From Sinotaia quadrata (taxonomy: Eukaryota > Mollusca > Gastropoda > Architaenioglossa > Viviparidae), in assembly GCA_028829895.1 (NCBI GenBank), contig CM054182.1:12301001-12365000 (forward strand): a DNA stretch of 64,000 nucleotides, given 5' to 3'. Position numbers and translations under genes: made by a program. Position 1 is the first letter of the stretch, and every line of letters begins with the position of its first letter. This document shows positions 1 through 11,204 of this stretch, one piece after another. Below the pieces are notes generated by a model. That model worked only from the letters and a program-made list of their open reading frames with translations. It was not told where the DNA came from and did no database searches.

Positions 1-317
1 CAGTCACTACTATTTCTAGTTCAAGTACTACGTCAATAACTGTCCCTACCACTACTATCTCAACATCGACTTCCGGTACTACTTCATCAAATACTGGTAC
101 CACTGCTTCTACTTCGCTAACATCGAGCGCCTCAACTACTGCTACAACACCATCAACTTCCGATTCCAGTAGCTCTTCTACAGAAATGACTTCGGGTAAT
201 AATTCACCAACTGACACAACAACTAGTGGCTTTGACTACAACATGGCCAGTGTTTTACTTCCTAATTCTGTTCTATTTCTGCTCTTGACGACTGCTGCTG
301 CTTTGCTCCGCCATTAA
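1..317 (+). CDS. Terminal exon of a mucin-like, probably GPI-anchored protein (gene 1, 5' part outside window)
   Basis: Seen: the frame beginning at base 3 is open for 104 codons and stops at TAA 315-317. It is almost entirely Ser and Thr with some Ala, Gly, Asn and Pro, then changes at about residue 80 to GFDYNMASVLLPNSVLFLLL followed by a short tail ending LLRH. Known: a Ser/Thr-rich stalk followed by small residues and a terminal hydrophobic stretch with no long cytoplasmic tail is the layout of O-glycosylated proteins bearing a GPI-attachment signal. Inferred: this is the last exon of a cell-surface mucin-like protein whose signal peptide exon lies left of the window. The same design recurs in the gene at 27352-30962, so this is probably its upstream tandem neighbour. 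The frame has no stop before the window edge, so the exon may start further left. A single-pass membrane protein without a cytoplasmic tail is the alternative. Confidence 0.72.
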   Translation, partial: VTTISSSSTTSITVPTTTISTSTSGTTSSNTGTTASTSLTSSASTTATTPSTSDSSSSSTEMTSGNNSPTDTTTSGFDYNMASVLLPNSVLFLLLTTAAALLRH

Positions 318-437
318 CTCATTGTAACTTGCTCGCTCTCTAAAGAACAGATAAAGAAACTGTAATCTACTTTCGAGGCTTGGACGAGGAAGAGATACAG
401 AGGAAATTAATTATTTTAATTTAGAAAATAAGAATTT

Positions 438-718
438 AATAAATTTAAACTTATTTTTATACAATTGCTAAAATATAAAAAATGTATTTTAGTTTCATAA
501 CATGTTAATGAGCTATTGCACAAAAGGTTCTATCATTTAGTTCTAAATTCCTCTGAGAAAAGAAGTTCTAGCAAGCGTTACTTTTAAATTCATCTACAAT
601 TTGAAGTTGTATGTCACCAAGTCAGGTCTCTTATCGTATCGCTCTCCAATAATTTTTCATTTAACTTTTAGACTGATTAATATAATGTGACCAGCAGGGC
701 AAAGCTCAACAAAATAAA
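438..718 (+). promoter_or_regulatory. Candidate poly(A) signals of gene 1
   Basis: AATAAA occurs at 438-443, about 120 bases after the stop codon, and again at 713-718. Either could end the gene 1 transcript. The surrounding 318-860 is AT-rich and holds no other recognisable feature. Confidence 0.35.
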
Positions 719-861
719 GTTAAATTTAGTTTCTCACTGCAAGCATTCTATCGGTTGCTCCAAGTCTGCTGCTGTTGTAAGTCTGTTGCTGTAGTAAGTC
801 ATGCATTGATGACGTGCTGCTGCTGAAGTGGTGTCACTTCAGATACATGCGCTGATGAACA

Positions 862-1283
862 TGCCAATAGCACCAGACTTATAGTTGCCAATAGCACCAG
901 ACTTAAAGTTGCCAATGACATCAAATTTAAGTTGTCAATACATCAGATTTAAGTTGTCAGTAGCACCAGACTTAAAGTTGCCAATAGCATCAGACGTAAA
1001 GTTGTCAATAGCATCAGACTTAAAGTTGCCAATAGCATCAGATTTAAATTTGCCAATAGCACCAGATTTATAGTTGTCAATAGCAACATGTTTATAGTTG
1101 TAATTAGCACCAGATTTATAGTGGCCAAGGACATCAGACTTACAGTTGCCAATGATAAGACCTACAGTTGCTATTGTCATCAGAGTTGCAGTTGCCATTA
1201 CCAAGCGAGTTACAAGTGGCCATTGGTATCAGACTTACAGTTGCCATTGGTATTAAAGTTACAGTTGCCATTGGCATCAGAAA
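862..1283 (+). repeat. 24-bp minisatellite
   Basis: About 17 diverged copies of a 24-bp unit of the form AGTTGCCAATAGCACCAGAC plus TTAA. The unit is a multiple of three, so open frames run through the array on both strands; these frames are by-products. Copies differ by substitutions and a few small deletions, indicating an older array. The following 1284-2145 is AT-rich and shows nothing recognisable. Confidence 0.85.
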
Positions 1284-2145
1284 TTAATAGTCAAAGAAAT
1301 TAATAGTTAAAGTGTATTCATTTCTACATTTCTTACTTTTTCTTATTGTCCTTCTACCCTGGGACTGTGCAGATCTCTGAAACAGATTTGATTTTCAGTA
1401 TTAGCGACTTTCGCTGAAACTGGTGTCGTCATGACCACGCGTGTAAACTTGAAAGGTGGGTCAACTTAAATAAACAAACACACGGACATTGTAATTGGGA
1501 ATATTAAAATCGTATTCAGAATCGCCAAGCTCGAAATGCAGAAATCAAACAGCGAGTCAGCCACACCGATAGACAATACAGCAACATGGTAACCACGGTA
1601 ACACATGTATCACGCATAATCAAATTAATATCGACCACGCACTTTATGTCCCAGGGAGTTAATATATGATAACATTTTAAATGTTTACTGACTGAAAGCA
1701 ATTAGAAGAATATTGTACGAATATATGTGTAGTATTTAAAAATATTAAATTATCTGTCGTACATGAATTATTTATACAGTCTCTCATTTTCTCGTTCCAT
1801 TAAAGTAAAATTACAGAACAAGTTTTAATGGAAAGCAAAGACCTCTCTGCCTCTCAAAGTTAAAAATAAATTCTCTATAGATCTACTGAGAATGTCAATT
1901 ATGAAATGTGAAACACTGTTAAAGATTAATCTTTATCTGAGTAGAACTAAACTTTCTAACGAGAACGGTTGAGAAGAAATAAATTTCCTTTAAAGTAAAA
2001 ATAAATTTCCAGATAAAAAGAAATAAACTTTCAGGTGAGGAGAGAACAAAACTAATATCTTTTCTTAAGACCGGAAATCACTTGAAAATGTAATGTTCTA
2101 CTTTCCAAATTGTTTTATATTCGAATCGTACTGTTTGCAGATAAT

Positions 2146-2330
2146 CTATTTACGTATTCATGAAAACTCTCTATAATTATTTCACTTATGTATTCATGAA
2201 AAAATTGTTTAATGATTTCACTTGTGTATTAATGAATTCTTTATATAATTATTTATTTGTGTATTCATGAATACTTTTACTTTGCACGATTATTTCATTT
2301 GCGTATTCATGAATACTTTGTATGAATTAT
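2146..2330 (+). repeat. Degenerate tandem repeat of about 40 bp
   Basis: Four to five diverged units share the core GTATTCATGAAtact with an AT-rich arm containing ATTATTTCACTT. The unit contains the palindrome TTCATGAA. Confidence 0.6.
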
Positions 2331-2517
2331 AAAATATTTTACAATTTATTCATATACACACATACAACCCTCCCAATACCACACACACATACACGTAGAT
2401 GCACACATATACGTAGATACACATGCACGTAAACATTGTACAAATATTTCAGACCTGTATTCAAACACTTTATTAAATTTATATGTAGCACACAACCACG
2501 AAGTGAAGATACATTAT

Positions 2518-2930
2518 ATTATTAGGTAAACACAAGTGTAGATATATATTATTAAGTAAACACAAGTGTATATTATTAGGTAACACAAGTGTAGATATAT
2601 ATATATATTATTAAGTAAACACAAGTGTAGATATATATTATTAAGTAAACACAAGTGTATATTATTAGGTAACACAAGTGTAGATATATATTATTAAGTA
2701 AACACAGGTGTAGATATATATTATTAAGTAAACACAAGTGTATATTATTAGGTAACACAAGTTTAGATATATATTACTAGGTAAACACAAGTGTAGATAT
2801 ATATTATTAGGTTTTCACAAGTGTAGATATATATTATTTGATAAACACAAGTGTAGATATATATTATTACGTAAACACAAGTGTAGATATATATTATTAT
2901 TACGTAAACACAAGTGTACTCATAAACAAC
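2518..2930 (+). repeat. Minisatellite of about 29 bp
   Basis: Some 14 units built on AAACACAAGTGTAGATATAT followed by ATTATTA, interspersed with a shorter variant lacking the GATATATA segment. Each unit holds the palindrome ACACaaGTGT. Open frames on the minus strand here are products of the repeat. Confidence 0.85.
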
Positions 2931-4861
2931 ACAAGTGTTATTCTTTTTTTGCTTTATATACTTATATACATATTTATATACATATTATACATATAAACAT
3001 ACATCTTTTCTTTTTTTAAATATGTATCTCATTATGAATCAAAGCATTTTCAAGAACGGATACTGTGATACTAAAGAAAATATAGGCCTATAGACATCGT
3101 TAGTAAAATGTCAAATAATAAAATATGTATACTGCATTCAGATAATTGTAAGGTAAAATTAAGCGTGTTATTTATAATATTTAAATAATATTATATTATT
3201 ACTATTATCATTGCGCTGTGATAAAGTTTGATTGTTATTTTTAATAAGTAAAATATAAAAATATTGTTTCCTGTTCCTTGAAATATATGTTTGATTTTGT
3301 ATAGCACTCTGTATTTTCGACAAAGGGTATTTCACGCCTGGCATTTTCTCATTCACGTTTCCAGCTTGTCGAATTTAGATGTATGTAAAGTCCAGTTCTT
3401 ACGACAGTCCGCCTGAAATTGCATGCAATTCGTCTACAAAACAAACGTGTTTACAATCACCCCCCCCCCCCCCCCACGCCAAAACCGTTAGTATGCGTAC
3501 TATTGTACAACCCACAAATTGCGCGAATTCTCAAACTGTTTTGATAGTAAATTGCGCAAATTCTCAAATTGATTCGATTATACTCTTCGCTTATGAAAAT
3601 GAAATGATAATTCTTAAACCGCATGTGATAGGAAAAATTGATTACAGTAATGTCCTTCGCAAAAATTACCTATGCAAGGAAAGTGAGTCCTTAAATGGCG
3701 CATATTCCGAAAATGATTATAGCCACGACCTACGCGAAAACTGTCTGTGATAAGGACTTTTCTTAAGTGCATGCAAACACGCATCGCAATGCAGTTGTGA
3801 GTTCCTAAAGATGTATTGAAATGAATTAAACTGTTTAATTATTTGCTTTGGGGCCCTTTGCGTCAATGATGTATAAACAATAATGGCGATTTAACGCTAT
3901 GGCCGACCTGCATTTGATAGGGTAGTGGAAGCATGAAATAATCTGACTGGACCAGAACAAATGAAAGCGCCCTCTATTTTCATCTCAAACGGTTAAAATA
4001 AAATTTAAAAAATCACTAAAAGACTACGTTCGCATTGATGTTACTATGGAAACCTAAATATCAAAAGTAGAAAAAAACATGAGCGGATTTTTGCTTATTG
4101 CCACTTGCCGGCAATATGTACATTAAAAATATAAAAAGTAATTTGCTGTAGAATTATTGTTTTGAAGCTAATTTAATAGGATCTACCATAATTCCTGCTG
4201 TTTCTAAAAAAAGCCAAAAGCTAATCATCTTTAGAGAAATAATAAATGTAGATTAGAGAGTTCAATTTTTGCCCGTTACATTTTTCTCATGCTAACTAGG
4301 ATACAACCTGAAACCATTTTTTGTGCAAAAGGATCCTAAGACAAATAGCCTTCCGTACCATACGGAGATTGTCGTCTTATTAATATCAAATGTCGATAGA
4401 ATAACATTTTTTTGCATGCCAAAGAGAAGAGATGTTATCATTATTATTATTACTTTGTATATTATGCATATTATTTGTGTATTCTTCATTCCGTCCAAAT
4501 TTTGTGATATAAAAACAAATATGCGATGAATTAAATTTTTTATTGCACTGATTTTTGTTCTAGTCTGGCTAATATTAATATTCAGCTTCTCCTGGTTGCT
4601 GAAACAGTCTTGTTGGCAATCAAGCAATTTAAATTCTACTGTTTAATAACTTTAAAATATATAATTCGTCGTGACTTGCAGCTTGTGAGTTTACTGTTTT
4701 GAATAAAGGTTTTTTAATCATTTATTTGTTTCATTTCAAATCAATATTAATCTCAGAAAGCGTGTGATGCAAAACAACCCCATTATCGTCACTCTGCTAA
4801 TTATTGACAATGAACTACGTGCAAATTTGTGATATTGTATTCATATGTCAAATCATGGGAA
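2931..4861. other. AT-rich spacer without recognisable gene
   Basis: Low-complexity AT-rich DNA. It contains a C-run of about 16 near 3461-3476 and a short imperfect duplication near 3517-3570 (ATTGCGCRAATTCTCAAA twice). Open frames up to 123 codons have no recognisable motif and biased composition, so none is called. Confidence 0.5.
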
Positions 4862-5114
4862 TATGTGCGTGTGTGAACCTGTAATTGCGCATATTCGTGT
4901 GTGCGTGTATGTGTGTGTGTGAGTGTGTGTGTGAGTGAGTGAGTGTGTGTGTGTGTGTGAGTGTGTGTGCGTGTGCGTGTGCGTGTGTGAGTGAGTGAGT
5001 GAGTGAGTGAGTGTGTGTGCGTGTGTGAGTGTGTGAGTGTGTGCGAGTGTGTGTGAGTGTGAGTGAGTGAGTGTGTGAGTGTGTGTGTGAGTGAGTGTGT
5101 GTGTGAGTGAGTGT

Positions 5115-5150
<36 letters not shown>

Positions 5151-5176
5151 GTGTGTGTGTGTGAGTGAGTGTGTTA
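4862..5176 (+). repeat. (TG)n/(GAGT)n compound microsatellite
   Basis: Interleaved runs of TG and TGAG with scattered GC interruptions. The minus-strand His/Thr/Ser-rich open frame is an artefact of the repeat. Confidence 0.9.
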
Positions 5177-5364
5177 GTGCTGTACACTAAGACTGCTTTT
5201 ACTTTGCCTACAGGAAAGTTTGTGTGGGGACATACACTAACAAGTCGCCTTTTGACAAGAAATAAAATACAAGCACATCTTTTATTCGGCAGATGAAAGA
5301 ACAAACAAATGCACGAGTAAAATAACAATTCGTATTGTAGAATATCTTACATTATTACGCATTG

Positions 5365-5598
5365 GTAAGAAGTTTTCCACGTACGGAAATATTATGCGAC
5401 GGTAAATGTTTGTCTTTAAAATTGTGGAAGAGAGTAAACGTTTACAGCGCTTGCATATCCTCCAAGTGAGAGAGGCGAGTGTGTCTTCTGGAGAATTATT
5501 AATAACATAAATTAAGATTCTCCTCACTTGTAGTTAGTTATGGATGATTAAATAATAAAATTAACTAATAACTAATAACTCTGTGTCACATCTTAGCA
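5365..5598 (+). repeat. Dispersed repeat family R, partial copy 1
   Basis: Begins near GTAAGAAGTTTTCCAC and continues through GTGGAAGAGAG, AAACGTTTACAGCGC, GAATTATTAATAACATAAA and TTAAGATTCT to a TA-rich end before GTCACA. The same ordered blocks recur at 37268-37668 and 57070-57490 on this strand, and at 46635-47010 and 35580-35720 on the other strand. This copy lacks the 5' third of the unit. No coding capacity is visible. Confidence 0.7.
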
Positions 5599-5660
5599 AT
5601 GACGTTTTGTGTCTACACTGTATAATAACCGTCAAATAACCAATACAGTGAGATCCTGTC

Positions 5661-5779
5661 GCGCATTTAATTAACTTCATTGCATGAGACGCTGTAATTT
5701 AAAGTGGCAAGTGCAGGTAGTCACACATTTAATTAACTTCACAGCTGTGTCGGTAATTTAAAGTGGCAAGTGCAGGTAG
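5661..5779 (+). repeat. Two-copy tandem duplication of about 59 bp
   Basis: Two copies share CATTTAATTAACTTCA and the block TAATTTAAAGTGGCAAGTGC plus AGGTAG. The middles of the copies have diverged. Confidence 0.7.
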
Positions 5780-5913
5780 AGCAGTAATGTCGGGAGGAAA
5801 GGTAATGTCAGTATACGACGTAACTCATTATAATATTTAATGCAGATGGATAGAATATGAATTTTAATCTCAGTTCAAAACATTTATATGCAAATGAATA
5901 CACCCCGCACAAT

Positions 5914-5917
<4 letters not shown>

Positions 5918-5997
<80 letters not shown>

Positions 5998-6032
5998 TCT
6001 CTCTCTCTCTCTCACTCACACACACACACACA
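5918..6032 (+). repeat. (CA)n then (TC)n microsatellite
   Basis: About 37 CA repeats followed by a short TC run and a further CA run. Open frames on both strands here are repeat artefacts. Confidence 0.95.
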
Positions 6033-6198
6033 GACACACGTGTGGAGATAAAAGAAAGAGAGGACAAGGAAGGGAAGATGGAAAGAGAGATATAGGTATA
6101 TAAATATACATCGTACATAGATATTACACACGCACTCTTAGCTAGTGTTGAACTGTAACCAGGATGCATGCCCTAGAAAGCCTAGATAGTGCTAAAAT

Positions 6199-6488
6199 GC
6201 TTTATTAATCAATGCATCAACGATCTCTCAGGAGCTCTGTGTCCATACTGTAAACTGCTTTATTAATCACTGTGTCGACGATCTCTCAAGAGCTCTGTGT
6301 CCATACTGTAAACTGCTTTATTAATCACTGTGTCGACGATCTCTCAGGAGCTCTGTGTCCATACTGTAAACTGCTTTATTAATCACTGTGTCGACGATCT
6401 CTCAAGAGCTCTGTGTCCATACTGTAAACTGCTTTATTAATCACTGTGTCGACGATCTCTCAAGAGCTCTATGTCCATACTGTAAACT
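6199..6488 (+). repeat. 58-bp minisatellite, five copies
   Basis: Five head-to-tail units of exactly 58 bp start at 6199, 6257, 6315, 6373 and 6431. Each contains GTCGACGATCTCTCAAGAGC. The first copy is diverged in that block and the other four are nearly identical, so the array expanded recently. Confidence 0.95.
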
Positions 6489-6630
6489 GCTAATATCGTG
6501 ACAATTCTATAAGTCCAATCGACAACGAATCAGTTATACTATCAAAACATTACCAGACAGACGAACTGTCTTGAATGCAACCCGTGTACTTCTTTACAAT
6601 ATTAATCTACATTCACAAGAGAGCGCGGTC

Positions 6631-6840
6631 TAGCTTGTCCAGGCTGTTGTCCAGCCTGTAGCTTATTGTCCAGCCTGTAGCTTGTTGTCCAGCCTGTAGC
6701 TTGTTGTCCAGCCTGTTGCTCAGCCTTTAGCTTGTTGTCCAGCCTGTCAATTGTCTAGCCTGTTGCTCAGCTTTTAGCTTGTTGTCTAGTCTGTTTCCTG
6801 GCCTCTAGCATGCTGTTCGATCTGCTGTCCAGCTTGTTGT
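6631..6840 (+). repeat. Degenerate minisatellite of about 20 bp
   Basis: Roughly ten units of TTGTCCAGCCTGTAGC and shorter variants (TTGCTCAGC, TTGTCTAGT). The sequence is non-coding in character. Confidence 0.8.
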
Positions 6841-7073
6841 TCACTCCTCTGATTAGAAAATGCCCATTGTCAAGTTTACGATACAGTCTAGATCTACAAG
6901 CACTTGACATTTGACTATCTAGCTTTCTTTTCCTTAAACAACCCTCCCTGAGATTCTTGAACTCTCTGAACTCGATGCAACTCGATGAACACCATGATCG
7001 ATATTTCACTGGTTGGAAGCAGGGCGATAAAAGGGACGCAACTATCACTGTGCAGTCCTCAAGAAAGCCGATT

Positions 7074-8273
7074 CAGCCCTGAAAATGAAAAAAAAGTCCC
7101 ACTAGCCTTTGGCTAGTAACTTAAAAATTTTACTAGCCAAACTAAAATTTTTACTAGCCAATTTAATTTTTTTCTAGACAATCAAAATAGCCTAACATAA
7201 AAAAATACTGTTTTGTTCAGGTAATCTGGGTGGTCATGTGGTTATTAGCTATAGTATCGTATCAATTTTATTAATAAAAGTAGTAGCTAGATATTATTAA
7301 GATAATTTGGGAGGGGGGGAAGTTTGAGAGAGAGAGAGAAAGAGAGCGAGTGATGTCAGTGTTATACAAATCAATGTGTGATTTCATCTATGATATTTCA
7401 GTTTGAATTTTTTTTTTAATTTTCTGAAGGTCTTTTACAAGGAAAGCTCAATTTTGTGTTGTTTTACAGTGATGTTTTTATTTTTATTTTCAACTTAATC
7501 TGATAAAGTTATCAATAATCAATCATCATCATCATCATCTGCTGGGATCAGAACATCCGGCCACTCAGTGTATTGTAACTTTCTAGGCCTGCCAGATGAA
7601 TTTGTCCACTTGGCAGCAGAACTCTCAGGCTGGAAGCTTGATCTTGAAACAGAGATAAGAAATGACGCCATTATTAAACACTTAATACGTGTAGATTTTG
7701 GACACACACATACACCTCCGTGTACGTGTGACACCTTGATTGACGGAAGTGAATACGCATGAGAAGATAAGAGGCAGATTCTATCAGTTGTGTACCGTTA
7801 AGGTGTGATGAAACTTCTAGCAACACATTGACTGATTTTACTGATGGGACGAATACACACGAGAAGATAGGGACGAATTCTATCAGTTGTGTACTGTTAA
7901 AGGGCAATGACACGTTGACTAAGTCTACTGACCGAAGTAGATCTCGATCTCCGGTAAATGACGTGAGTCATGACGTAATTTTGAAACACAAGATTATTGC
8001 TTTAGGCGAGGTTTTAAATCACTTAAAGTACTTAGTGACGTAGACAGAAGCCACGGTACATGGACTACCCTTATTGACTCACTTGTTGAGATAAAGGAAT
8101 GTCATGAGTACGTACCAAAAACAATAGAGAGAAGAAGAAGGGAAGGAAAATTTACAAACCCATAAAAGTTCATTTTAGCCCACTCGCAGTTGGCGACTAA
8201 AGTTTTTTTTTTAGTCGCCAATTTTTTTTTTCACTAGCCATGGCGACTAAATTAGTCGCCATTTTCAGGCCTG
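7074..8273. mobile_element. Complete 1.2-kb DNA transposon with 14-bp inverted ends and 5-bp target duplication
   Basis: Seen: the left end reads CAGCCCTGAAAATG and the right end reads CATTTTCAGGCCTG, inverted with 13 of 14 bases matching. CGATT lies directly outside both ends (7069-7073 and 8274-8278), consistent with a 5-bp target-site duplication. Beneath the ends are dense palindromes. On the left is ACTAGCCtttGGCTAGT. On the right is the perfect 21-bp inverted repeat at 8241-8261 (arms TGGCGACTAA/TTAGTCGCCA) and another TAGTCGCC hairpin at about 8193-8220. Inside is a minus-strand coding remnant (7519-7734) and an imperfect duplication of about 100 bp (7765-7820 versus 7855-7925). Inferred: an internally deleted cut-and-paste element. 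A hAT-like origin is possible from the CAG...CTG ends, but the superfamily is not settled. Confidence 0.7.
7519..7734 (-). pseudogene. Possible C-terminal transposase remnant inside the 7.07-8.27 kb element
   Basis: The minus-strand frame ends with a protein-like stretch containing SSAAKWTNSSGRPRKLQYTE and then WPDVLIPA plus six Asp before the stop. An acidic tail just inside a transposon end would fit the C-terminus of a transposase. No catalytic motif is present, and the family is not identified. The upstream half of this frame (CVCPKST) overlaps a CA-rich stretch and is unlikely to be authentic. Confidence 0.3.
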
Positions 8274-8324
8274 CGATTGTAATGGAAGTAGTGGGACATA
8301 AAGCCTGCATACTTTAAGCTAGTG

Positions 8325-8400
8325 GTTCCCAACCTTTATTAAGGCCAAGAGCACATTCACATTTTCAAAAGAGGGTGGAGGGCGCCAAAGGTTTTTCAAG
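8325..8400 (+). mobile_element. hAT-like terminal fragment
   Basis: TAGTGGTTCCCAACCTTTAT followed by a purine-rich AGAGGGTGGAGGGCGCC resembles the ends of hAT elements that begin CAGTGGTTCCCAACC. No matching opposite end was found, so this is at most a fragment. Confidence 0.4.
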
Positions 8401-8996
8401 GCATACTTTGTATTTGGACTTCAATAATATGCAATGATACATAAGTTGATGGAGCAAATTCGCTCTTAAATATATGTAATTATATTTTATGATTATTATT
8501 GTGTAGATATTAATTTAGGAAATAATTTTGTTGTGTTAAGATGACCTGTGATTGCAATTAGTCTTGTTTTAGCTTTACGTCAAGGCCGGGTGTTTGTTAT
8601 GTCAAGGATTTGTGAGGACCTATCCAGGATACTAATGATCATCATAGAGCAAGCATTATGTAACTTGAGACCATTTTTATTTGTGTTGAGGGGCCTCGAC
8701 AGGAAATGTTAATTACCTAATGTGAGACCGTTCCTTTGCCTGGACTAGATGTATTAAGAGTTAATGTTAGAATATTTGACAAAAATTATTGAAGGACGAA
8801 AACAGAGAGAAATAAGGAATATTATCATTACTTAAACATAGATAACCAGCTATGGTTAAATAAAAATATTCTAAGTATTATTACTTGTATGTGGATGTCA
8901 ATAAACAAAGACTAAAAGCAAATATGACAAAGGTAAACCAAAGGTAATCATACCTGCGCATCAGTAATTAATGGAGAAAAGATATTAATTCATATA

Positions 8997-9261
8997 GTTT
9001 TCAGTCAGTGTGATTGTTGGCACTGCATTTCATCAGCCAGTTTGTCGTAGTTTTCAGTCAGTGTGCTTGTTGGCACTGCATTTCATCAGCCAGTTTGTCG
9101 TAGTTTTCAGTCAGTGTGCTTGTTGGCACTGCATTTCATCAGCCAGTTTGTCGTAGTTTTCAGTCAATGTGATTGTTGGCACTGCATTTCATCAGCCAGT
9201 TTGTCGTAGTTTTCAGTCAGTGTGCTTGTTGGCACTGCATTTCATCAGCCAGTTTGTCGTA
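8997..9261 (+). repeat. 53-bp minisatellite, five copies
   Basis: Exactly five units of 53 bp start at 8997, 9050, 9103, 9156 and 9209. Each contains TGTTGGCACTGCATTTCATC. Copies differ at only two or three sites. Confidence 0.97.
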
Positions 9262-9330
9262 GTTGGGAGAATATGATGACAATTCCGTTCTTAGGCAATC
9301 GTCGAGGTGGGCATCTGTTAGTCGAGATCT

Positions 9331-9883
9331 GTTTTTCACCATATTATATATTATCACATTGTCCATCAAAACCTTGTATATACCACTGTGCTCAACATTA
9401 TCAGAACAATGATCAAATTCTATATTATGTTTGTGTGTATAATCTCATGATACTTTAATACTGGAAGCAATATTAGAACATAATTATATAATAAACATGA
9501 AAGTTGAAAAGGTGAAAAAATAAAAATATAATTTAAAATAAATATTCAGCGAATGATTTAAGAATGCAATTTTCAGGGGAAGTAAATACAGTTATCCTTA
9601 TTGATCACAAAAGAGTTACTTCCTATTACTTATGCATTCATTGTATTAATATTCTAAGTTATATTTATACAATTAATGATTATCGTAAATAATGCCTATT
9701 ACTTTTTCAGCAGTTAAAGTGTGTTTCATGTTTTACTATTAAGATTTCTACAAATGTGATAATAATGTAGAAGAGAAGGGTAATGATGACACTGATTTTG
9801 ATCATTGTTCTGATAACGTTGAGCACAGTGATATATACAAGGTTTTGATGGACAATGCGATAATATATAATATGGTGAAAAAC
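9331..9883. repeat. Long inverted repeat: two 90-bp arms around a 373-bp loop
   Basis: The left arm at 9331-9420 is the reverse complement of 9794-9883 with four mismatches in 90. The left arm starts GTTTTTCACCATATTATA and contains CCATCAAAACCTTGTATATA. A transcript through here would fold into a near-perfect 90-bp stem. No inverted terminal motif or target duplication was seen at the outer edges. The 373-bp loop is AT-rich and non-coding. Confidence 0.93.
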
Positions 9884-10940
9884 ATGCTGCTAAAGATTAG
9901 TATAATGATTTTATTGTTAATGATAATAATGATAACGATTGATACTAATCATACTGACGAACGAGACAAAGGTGATGATGCGCATGATTAATGCAATGAT
10001 GAACATAATAATAATTCTGATGACAATAACGCATGTGATGTACGATTATGGCAACAACAATCACGGCAATAATGATGACATTAATGAGAAATTATAATGG
10101 TGCTGATGTCTTTTTATGACAGTTTAAATCAAAGAATAGATTTTCTATTTCTCTAATTCTATTTGTCGCGCGCGCATGTGTATGCGTAGTTCAGTGAACA
10201 GACAAAAATACTTAAGTATCATAATTGTCAACATATCGGTATTTTCAATGTTTTATTATTATCTGCCATTTTTACACCGTAGCCAGGATGAGGAGCTACA
10301 CATTTCTAATTAGGGATGGTGTCCACTTTCGTGTAGTCATAAAAGTCACAAACTAGAATAATTACACATTTTAACTATTATAATTAGTACTTTTATTTGT
10401 AAATAATGTTTGTTTTATTTAAGTTTGTTGTTCATTAAATTATGACAGTTTCAATTAGCACACAACCAATTTTTTTTTTTATAAATCAGACACCTTTCTT
10501 TTAACTGTCACGTAGAACGAGGATTTAAGCTCGCCAAATAAATTTTAAAAAAATATTTTGTTTAAGCTGGTTACAGAGTGCAGTACGTGTTTATGTCTAG
10601 GGGCGTTGAACACCCCCACCCCACCCCCTCTTTTAACATAATAGCTATGTTGTTGATTTTATGAAAGATTTGTTCACCGAGAGCATGCGTTTGCATGACT
10701 GTGTGAAAATTTTATTGAATTGTTACAACAAAAGTATTTTTTTAGAATAGTGTTTAGAGATGCACTGAACTAGTTATTCATTGCCCGAGGTCAAGGCAAA
10801 GTACAAACTAAAGGAGACCCAAGGAGACCCCGTGTGGGTAAACTTTTCCTTAGCACGTTCATACCGTGTCCAAGCATCGATTTTCTAGAGGTTTAGAGAA
10901 GCCTCGAAGAGTGTGATATAAGAGTAAGTACAGAGACTGA
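9884..10940. other. AT-rich spacer
   Basis: Degenerate GAT/AAT trinucleotide-rich DNA up to about 10100, then unremarkable AT-rich sequence. No gene is seen. Confidence 0.5.
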
Positions 10941-11204
10941 GACAGCAAGGAGGGTGATATATTACGCTGTGAAGACACTACTGAAGGCATAACAGTGACC
11001 ATCAGGAAAGGTCGCAGAGTACAACAGCAGCAGAACCACTCCCATTTTGACCACATTCCCAGCAGATCAGTCAACTTGGACGACGATATTCATCCTATGA
11101 ATAGCAGTGACGACATCCCCTCCCCCTCTGCTGTAGGGTGGAGCCTACAACACACTAGCAACAGCAGTGTCTTCTCCTTGTCCGTCATCAGAGACAATAT
11201 CTTT
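10941..11204 (+). CDS. Possible internal coding exon of an unrecognised protein
   Basis: Seen: after a TGA at 10938, one frame stays open to a good 5' splice site (TTT followed by GTGAGT at 11205). The base composition is much less AT-rich than the flanks. The frame encodes a hydrophilic protein-like segment: EDTTEGITVTIRKGRRVQ, then a Gln run, then acidic and Ser-rich stretches (SVNLDDDIHPMNSSDDIPSP), then SVFSLSVIRDNIF at the junction. There is no ATG at the start, so it would be an internal exon. The acceptor is weak: the best AG is in GAGACAG at 10938-10944, with no pyrimidine tract. The partner exons were not found. It could be an exon of a large gene extending beyond recognition, or a decayed exon. 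The Ser/Asp-rich composition suggests an intracellular linker; no family is assigned. Confidence 0.35.

Noticed and set aside
4292..4627. 111-codon minus-strand frame
   Set aside because: AT-rich composition typical of chance frames; no motif, signal or neighbour support.
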